A DNA stretch of 64,000 bases from positions 24,009-88,008 of the forward strand of contig NZ_SOAL01000023.1 of assembly GCF_004364775.1 (NCBI RefSeq), in the 5' to 3' direction. Both the position numbers and the translations under genes were made by a program. Every line of letters begins with the position of its first letter. Within the stretch, counting starts at the first letter, position 1. Below are positions 56,977 through 64,000 of the stretch, piece after piece. Source of the stretch: Comamonas sp. JUb58 (lineage in GTDB: Bacteria; Pseudomonadota; Gammaproteobacteria; Burkholderiales; Burkholderiaceae_C). The notes under the pieces are model-generated. The model searched no databases. It was given only the letters and a program-made list of their open reading frames with translations, and was not told where the DNA came from.

Positions 56977-59022
56977 GTGTCCATTCCCCAGTCATTTATC
57001 CAGGAGCTGCTCTCCCGCGTCGACGTTGTCGACGTGGTGGGCCGCTATGTGCAGCTGAAAAAAGGCGGCGCCAACCTCATGGGGCTCTGCCCCTTCCATG
57101 GCGAGAAATCGCCCTCCTTCAGCGTCAGCCCTTCCAAGCAGTTCTACCACTGCTTTGGCTGCGGCAAAAACGGCAATGCCATCGGTTTTCTGATGGACCA
57201 CACCGGCATGGGCTTTCGCGAAGCGGTGACCGACCTGGCCCAGAGCGTAGGTCTGCCGGTGCCCGAAGACGATGTCTCGCCCCAGCAGCGCGAGCGCGCC
57301 GCGCAGGCGCGCGAAAAGCAGGCCTCGCTCACCGATCTGCTCGAAAAAGCCGGTGACGCCTACCGCAAGCAGCTGTCACAGTCGCCCAAGGCGATTGCCT
57401 ACCTCAAGGGCCGGGGCGTCAGCGGCATCACCGCCAAGCGCTTTGGCCTGGGCTATGCGCCCGAAGGCTGGCGCAGCCTGGCCAGCATCTTCCCCGCCTA
57501 TGACGACGCCAAGCTGGTCGAATCCGGCCTGGTGATCGAGTCCGACGACGGCGAAGGCAAGCGCTACGACCGCTTCCGCGACCGGGTGATGTTCCCGATC
57601 CGCAATATCAAGGGCGAATGCATCGGCTTTGGCGGCCGCGTGTTTGGCGATGAAAAGCCCAAGTACCTGAACTCGCCCGAAACCCCGGTCTTCCACAAGG
57701 GCCGCGAGCTCTATGGCCTGTTCGAGGCCCGCACCGCCATCCGCGAGCATGGCTATGTGCTGGTGACCGAAGGCTATATGGACGTGGTCGCGCTGGCCCA
57801 GTTGGGCTTTCCGAATGCGGTGGCCACCTTGGGCACCGCCTGCACGCCCGACCATGTGCACAAGCTGTTCCGCTTTACCGACACCGTGGTCTTCAGCTTT
57901 GATGGCGACGCCGCCGGCCGCCGCGCGGCCCGCAAGGCGCTGGATGGCGCGCTGGCCTATGCCAGCGACACCCGCAGCATCAAGTTTCTGTTTTTGCCAG
58001 CCGAGCACGACCCGGACAGCTTTGTGCGCGAATACGGCGCCGATGCCTTTGCCCGCCATGTGCATGACGCGATGCCGCTGTCGCGCTTCCTGCTCGAAGC
58101 GGCCAGCGAGCTCTGCGACCTGGGCCAGGCCGAAGGCCGGGCGCGCATGTCCAGCAACGCCCGCCCGCTGTGGAACCTGCTGCCCGATGGCGCACTCAAG
58201 CGCCAGCTGCTTGGCGAGATCGCCGACAAGGCCCAGTTGCCCGCTGCCGAGCTGGAAGGCCTGTGGCAAAAGACCACGGCCCAGGAGCAAGCCCGCCAAA
58301 GCGGTGGCAGTCAGGCAGCGGCCAGCAGCGGCCCGCGCCATGCGCCGTCGTGGGATGCCCCGCCCATGGGCGCCGACAGCATGCCCGCCTATGGCGATGC
58401 GCCGCCCTGGGGCAGCGACACCGTCATGGACCGCTACCCCGGCCAGCGCAACGAAAGCTTTGGCGAGCCGCGCAGCCCCCATGGTGGCGGCAACGGCTAC
58501 ACCAAGCGCAGCGGCGAGTGGCGCCCGGGCCAGGGTGGCCGCAAAGGCGGCTGGCAGGCCCGGCCCGAGCCCCAACCGCCGATGCCCAGCGTGGCGGTAA
58601 CCCGCGAAGACCAGGCCGCCCGCCTGCTGCTGTCGCACATGGCCTTTCTGGAGAATTTCTCGCCCGAGGACGCCGCCACCCTGGCCCAGCTGTCTGCCCC
58701 CCACGGCCCGCTGTTTGCCTGGGTGGAGCAGCAGTTCCTGGCCCACGGTGCCCAATCCTGGGCAGTGCTGCGCGAGCACATGCGCGGCCATGCCATCGAG
58801 GCCTTTGCCGCCGAGCTGATGCGGGGCCAGCATGCGCAGATCGACGGCCCGCTCGACGAGATCCGCGCCGAGCTGCGCGACTCGCTCAGCCGCATCGTGC
58901 TCGACCAGCTTGAAGAACAAAACCGCCAGTTGGTCACCCAGGCCTCCGACCCGCAGGCGCTGCGCCGCTACCAGAGCAATTTCCACCGCATCGGCCTGCT
59001 CAAGCGCCAGGTCAATAAATAG
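56977..59022 (+). CDS. dnaG: DNA primase
   Basis: Makes RNA primers at the replication fork. The 681-residue protein has the zinc-binding domain with C38, H41, C59 and C62 (LCPFHGEKSPSF, HCFGCGK), the TOPRIM core (VTEGYMDVVAL; FSFDGDAAGRRAA), and the C-terminal DnaB-interacting domain after residue 550. Between them, about residues 430-545 form a Gly/Pro/Ser-rich low-complexity linker, longer than in E. coli. The start GTG (VSIPQSFIQEL) was chosen to match family openings. It precedes rpoD, as in the macromolecular-synthesis operon, but rpsU is absent upstream. Confidence 0.95.
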   Translation: MSIPQSFIQELLSRVDVVDVVGRYVQLKKGGANLMGLCPFHGEKSPSFSVSPSKQFYHCFGCGKNGNAIGFLMDHTGMGFREAVTDLAQSVGLPVPEDDVSPQQRERAAQAREKQASLTDLLEKAGDAYRKQLSQSPKAIAYLKGRGVSGITAKRFGLGYAPEGWRSLASIFPAYDDAKLVESGLVIESDDGEGKRYDRFRDRVMFPIRNIKGECIGFGGRVFGDEKPKYLNSPETPVFHKGRELYGLFEARTAIREHGYVLVTEGYMDVVALAQLGFPNAVATLGTACTPDHVHKLFRFTDTVVFSFDGDAAGRRAARKALDGALAYASDTRSIKFLFLPAEHDPDSFVREYGADAFARHVHDAMPLSRFLLEAASELCDLGQAEGRARMSSNARPLWNLLPDGALKRQLLGEIADKAQLPAAELEGLWQKTTAQEQARQSGGSQAAASSGPRHAPSWDAPPMGADSMPAYGDAPPWGSDTVMDRYPGQRNESFGEPRSPHGGGNGYTKRSGEWRPGQGGRKGGWQARPEPQPPMPSVAVTREDQAARLLLSHMAFLENFSPEDAATLAQLSAPHGPLFAWVEQQFLAHGAQSWAVLREHMRGHAIEAFAAELMRGQHAQIDGPLDEIRAELRDSLSRIVLDQLEEQNRQLVTQASDPQALRRYQSNFHRIGLLKRQVNK

Positions 59023-59042
59023 ACGGAGTTCCAAATAGCCAG

Positions 59043-59066
59043 AGGGCATATAAAAATATTTGCCCT
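59043..59066 (+). terminator. Hairpin after dnaG
   Basis: AGGGCA and TGCCCT flank an AT-rich loop that itself pairs with one mismatch. There is no T run after it, so it may be a processing or weak stop signal. Confidence 0.4.
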
Positions 59067-59083
59067 GATTGCCGTACAGGCCC

Positions 59084-59374
59084 TTGACATTGGCCAAAAA
59101 GGTATAATATTTGACACATCGGCAAGAGCGACAGCAGCACCTCCGGACCGGGCCCGTATGAAGAATCATGCGATTTGCCACCAGCGCAAGTGCCCAAAAT
59201 ACCGCAAGGACTGCATTCCAAATGTTCGCCCCCACATCTTGCCTTGAGGCTTAGCGCCTCGTGCAGCCGCGTTGTTCGCCACAGTTTTGTGGCGATTGAC
59301 CACTGCAGTTTTAATGCGCCGGTGATGGCGCTTGCCAGTTTTCTTTGTGTGTTCTCTTTGCTCTGAGGGTGTCC
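59084..59374 (+). promoter_or_regulatory. rpoD promoter and 5' leader
   Basis: The region from the dnaG stop to rpoD is 352 bp. A TTGACA (59084-59089) and a TATAAT (59103-59108) are perfect hexamers but only 13 bp apart. AATATTTGACA follows. The transcript would have a leader of about 260 nt, in which I see no ORF of note and no strong structure. Confidence 0.5.
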
Positions 59375-61846
<2,472 letters not shown>

Positions 61847-61875
61847 GCGCCCTTCCAAGACCTGGTCTAGCCTGC

Positions 61876-61904
61876 AAACCCCGCCTCGGCGGGGTTTGTT
61901 TTTT
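61876..61904 (+). terminator. Terminator after rpoD
   Basis: AAACCCCGCC and GGCGGGGTTT flank TC and are followed by GTTTTTT. Confidence 0.93.
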
Positions 61905-61959
61905 GGTGCGCCTGCCCAGGCCCCAACGCCGGCATTCGCTTTGCGTCACAATCAACGCC

Positions 61960-62790
61960 ATGTCTTCCGATCTGCCCAGCGCCGTCCAGCAACTGCCCGC
62001 CACCGTGATCACGCCAGAGGCTTCGGTCTCGCGCCTGGATGCGGTTGCGGCCGAAGTGCCGGTGGCCCTGGTGTTCAACGGCATCTCGCATGCGGTGATG
62101 ATGTGCAGCCCCCAGGACCTGGAAGTGTTCGCCTTGGGCTTTGCACTCTCCGAAGGCATCATCGACCAGGCGGCCGACTGCTATGGCATCGAGGTGCAGC
62201 CGCTCGCGCCCTGCGGCACGGACCCGGAGGCACCGGGCATCAGCGTGGAGATGCAGATCGCCAGCCGCTGCTTTGTGCGCCTCAAGGAAAGGCGCCGCGC
62301 CCTCACCGGCCGCACGGGCTGCGGCATCTGCGGCATTGATTCGATGGACGCGCTGGACCTGGTGCCTGAGCCTTTGCCAGCGCTGGCCGACTGGGTGAGC
62401 CAGCTGGACCTGGAAGCCTTGCAGACCGCGTTTTCTCAGCTGCCCCAGCTGCAGCTGCTCAACCAGCAGGCCGGCGCCGTGCATGCCGCCGGCTGGGCCA
62501 CGCCGGCCGGGCAGTTGCTGGTCGCGCTGGAAGATGTGGGCCGCCACAATGCGCTGGACAAGCTGCTGGGCCATATGGCGCAGCAGCAGATGCTGGGCCA
62601 GCCCGGCTTTGTGGTGATGACCAGCCGGGCCAGCTACGAGCTGGTGCGCAAATGCGCGCGCATGGGCCTGCCGGTGCTGGCCACCATCTCGGCGCCCACC
62701 AGCCTGGCCATCCAGGTGGCCAACCAGGCCGGCATGCGCCTGTTTGGCCTGTGCCGGGGCCCACGCATGGTGCGCTACAGCACCCACTGA
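61960..62790 (+). CDS. fdhD: Formate dehydrogenase accessory sulfurtransferase
   Basis: Transfers sulfur from IscS to the molybdenum/tungsten cofactor of formate dehydrogenase. The 276-residue protein has the persulfide-carrying cysteine pair C121-x-x-C124 in GRTGCGICG and the EDVGRHNALDKLLG stretch near residues 190-203, both FdhD hallmarks. No formate dehydrogenase subunit gene is adjacent, so the enzyme it serves must lie elsewhere. The ATG at 61960 was preferred to an upstream in-frame start inside the rpoD terminator. Confidence 0.93.
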   Translation: MSSDLPSAVQQLPATVITPEASVSRLDAVAAEVPVALVFNGISHAVMMCSPQDLEVFALGFALSEGIIDQAADCYGIEVQPLAPCGTDPEAPGISVEMQIASRCFVRLKERRRALTGRTGCGICGIDSMDALDLVPEPLPALADWVSQLDLEALQTAFSQLPQLQLLNQQAGAVHAAGWATPAGQLLVALEDVGRHNALDKLLGHMAQQQMLGQPGFVVMTSRASYELVRKCARMGLPVLATISAPTSLAIQVANQAGMRLFGLCRGPRMVRYSTH

Positions 62791-63075
62791 CAGGCGTCCA
62801 GACCCTGTAAAACGGGGCCCCGACCGCGCTGCGCCAAGGGGTCACTTTTGCGCTGCAACGCCTTTGGGACGGGCATTGCACACTCAAAAACCGTAGCAAT
62901 TGAACAACACTTCCGCTGCCGCCTGCGCCCAATCGGCAGCTGCGCCTATACATCGCCGATGAAGAGCTATTAAACTTGTAGCAGATGTTGCCGCGACGCT
63001 GATCGCACCCTCTATGTGGATTTGCATGCGAAGGCCTGGACCTCGCTCCTCAACACAGCGCAAGGAGACCCTTAC

Positions 63076-63381
63076 ATGAGCGCCAAGGAAAACACCGCCA
63101 TCAACCAGCTCTTCGAGCGGTTGGAATGCCGCTACGCTTTGCGTGTGCTCTGGGCATTGCGTGACGGACATCCCCAGACCTTCCGCTTGCTGCAGGACAG
63201 CGTGGGTGGCATTACGCCCAACACGCTCAACACCCGCATCAAGGAGCTGCGCGAGGCCGGTTTCCTCGACCACAACAGCGACGGCTACACCGTCACCCCC
63301 TCGGGGCAGGACCTGCTCAAGCGCCTGTCCGACGTACAGGCCTTTGCCACACGCTGGGTGGCGGCACAGACCAAGAAGTAA
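63076..63381 (+). CDS. HxlR-type winged-helix regulator
   Basis: A 101-residue DNA-binding protein. The core LECRYALRVLWALRDGHPQTFRLL near residues 14-37 and GITPNTLNTRIKELREAGFLDHNSDGYTVT near residues 44-73 match HxlR/MarR-like winged helices, but the N-terminal cysteine region of HxlR is replaced by ENTAINQLFERLEC, where one cysteine remains. A AAGGAG box at 8 nt supports the start. The 285 bp before it hold only weak hairpins and the sequence GAGCTATTAAACTTGTAGCA, a possible dispersed repeat. Its target is unknown. Confidence 0.82.
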   Translation: MSAKENTAINQLFERLECRYALRVLWALRDGHPQTFRLLQDSVGGITPNTLNTRIKELREAGFLDHNSDGYTVTPSGQDLLKRLSDVQAFATRWVAAQTKK

Positions 63382-63414
63382 ATTCCACCCGCTCCCCTGC
63401 CTTTTTGGCCCCCT

Positions 63415-63443
63415 GAGCCCGCCTTGTGCGGGCTCTGTGTTTG
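63415..63443 (+). terminator. Terminator after the HxlR-type gene
   Basis: GAGCCCGC and GCGGGCTC flank a 5-nt loop; the following TGTGTTTG is a weak T run. Confidence 0.6.
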
Positions 63444-63493
63444 CCAGGCGGGTATGATCGCAGCTGGTAGCAAAGCACTCACAAAGGAATCAC

Positions 63494-63847
63494 ATGACCA
63501 CCGTCACCACCCCATCCGGCCTGCAGTACGAAGACACGGAAGTTGGCACCGGCGCCGAAGCGGCCAAGGGCAAGCAAGTCACCGTGCACTACACCGGCTG
63601 GCTCTACAACAATGGTGAGCAAGGCGCCAAGTTCGACTCCAGCAAGGACCGCAATGACCCTTTCGTGTTCCCTCTGGGCGCCGGCATGGTCATCAAGGGC
63701 TGGGACGAAGGCGTTCAAGGCATGAAGGTGGGCGGCAAGCGCACCCTGATCATCCCCGCTGAGCTGGGCTATGGTGCACGCGGCGCAGGCGGCGTGATTC
63801 CTCCCAACGCCACCCTCAAGTTCGATGTGGAACTGCTGAAGGTCTAA
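63494..63847 (+). CDS. FKBP-type peptidyl-prolyl cis-trans isomerase
   Basis: A 117-residue single-domain FKBP. KGKQVTVHYTGWL near residues 25-37, FDSSKDRNDPFVFPLG near 47-62, VIKGWDEGVQGMKVGGKRTL near 66-85 and the AELGYGARGAGGVIPPNATLKFDVELLKV end are typical; the active-site aromatic residues (Y33, F47, W70, Y92) are present. No signal peptide, so it acts in the cytoplasm as a folding helper. AAAGGAA is at 6 nt from the ATG. An insertion sequence begins 58 bp downstream. Confidence 0.94.
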   Translation: MTTVTTPSGLQYEDTEVGTGAEAAKGKQVTVHYTGWLYNNGEQGAKFDSSKDRNDPFVFPLGAGMVIKGWDEGVQGMKVGGKRTLIIPAELGYGARGAGGVIPPNATLKFDVELLKV

Positions 63848-63905
63848 GGCGCACAGGCCTGCTGGCCTCTGAACCATCCCCATAAAAAAAACTGCACATG
63901 GCGAC

Positions 63906-64000
63906 TGAACTGACCCCAAGAAGTTGGACAGTTGAATGTTAGCGGCTCAAGGCCTGAGTTCGGTACTCCACCGGGCTCAGGCCTTTTAGTTTGAGCTTGA
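63906..64000. mobile_element. End of an IS3-family insertion sequence
   Basis: From TGAACTGACCCCAAGAAGTT at 63906, a terminal repeat of the IS3 type (ends 5'-TG), to the window edge. The transposase C-terminus is on the minus strand just inside it. The IS continues beyond the window. Confidence 0.75.
63939..64000 (-). CDS. IS3-family transposase, C-terminal fragment
   Basis: Only the last 20 residues or so are visible (KLKLKGLSPVEYRTQALSR, TAA stop at 63939-63941). GLSPVEYR is the typical end of IS3-family OrfB transposases, whose integrase core lies outside the window. Whether it is intact cannot be seen. Confidence 0.75.
   Translation of the reverse strand, partial: KLKLKGLSPVEYRTQALSR

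Overview
The window looks like an ordinary housekeeping stretch of a Comamonas-type genome (Comamonadaceae, Burkholderiales, Betaproteobacteria). The evidence is the high GC content with strong G/C at third codon positions, the ilvB-ilvH-ilvC-pssA-leuA order, the dnaG-rpoD pair with a very Lys/Ala-rich sigma-70 N-terminus, the aat-bpt pair, and the close family resemblance of nearly every protein. No tool was run: identities come from motifs, lengths and gene order read from the sequence.

Layout. 1-7.5 kb: 5'-truncated-by-window purL, map, glnD, def and a YbaN-like membrane protein. 7.6-8.1 kb: four identical tRNA-Asn genes in tandem, with a hairpin in every spacer and a terminator at the end. 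8.2-11.8 kb: N-end-rule transferases aat and bpt, an IclR regulator and a PBP7-like D,D-endopeptidase. 11.9-20.4 kb, all minus strand: the branched-chain amino acid block ilvB, ilvH, a small membrane protein, ilvC, pssA, then a leucine leader peptide with attenuator followed by two different 2-isopropylmalate synthases. 20.7-24.4 kb: an ECF-like sigma factor overlapping DUF3619 and DUF3106 genes, an RDD protein, DgkA and a LOG-family protein. 24.5-31.6 kb: MHS transporter, ornithine-cyclodeaminase-like enzyme, divergent XRE-cupin regulator, P-II protein, SulP carrier and glutamine-dependent NAD synthetase. 31.8-40.6 kb: threonine aldolase, FemAB-like protein, CsbD, a small serine hydrolase, LysR/azoreductase divergent pair, EamA permease, Crp/Fnr regulator, RNase HI, and several dispersed intergenic repeats.

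40.7-56.8 kb: a methyltransferase and gloB that start on the same CATG in opposite directions, mltD, a TPR-like protein, a glutathione/peptide importer with isoaspartyl peptidase (iaaA-gsiABCD), an alpha/beta hydrolase, aroQ, a Pro/Tyr repeat secreted protein, glnS and a fatty-acyl-CoA synthetase. 57-64 kb: dnaG, rpoD, fdhD, a small HxlR-type regulator, an FKBP isomerase, and the end of an IS3-family element cut by the window edge.

The most interesting material is regulatory and repetitive rather than a new gene system. It comprises a leucine attenuator encoding a 16-residue peptide with four rare CTA codons, a 292-bp MITE-like element with 17-bp inverted ends and a 5-bp target duplication, compensating hairpins in the tRNA spacers, the overlapping divergent start codons at 41538/41539, and two small membrane proteins. 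I found no phage, CRISPR, toxin-antitoxin or defence island.
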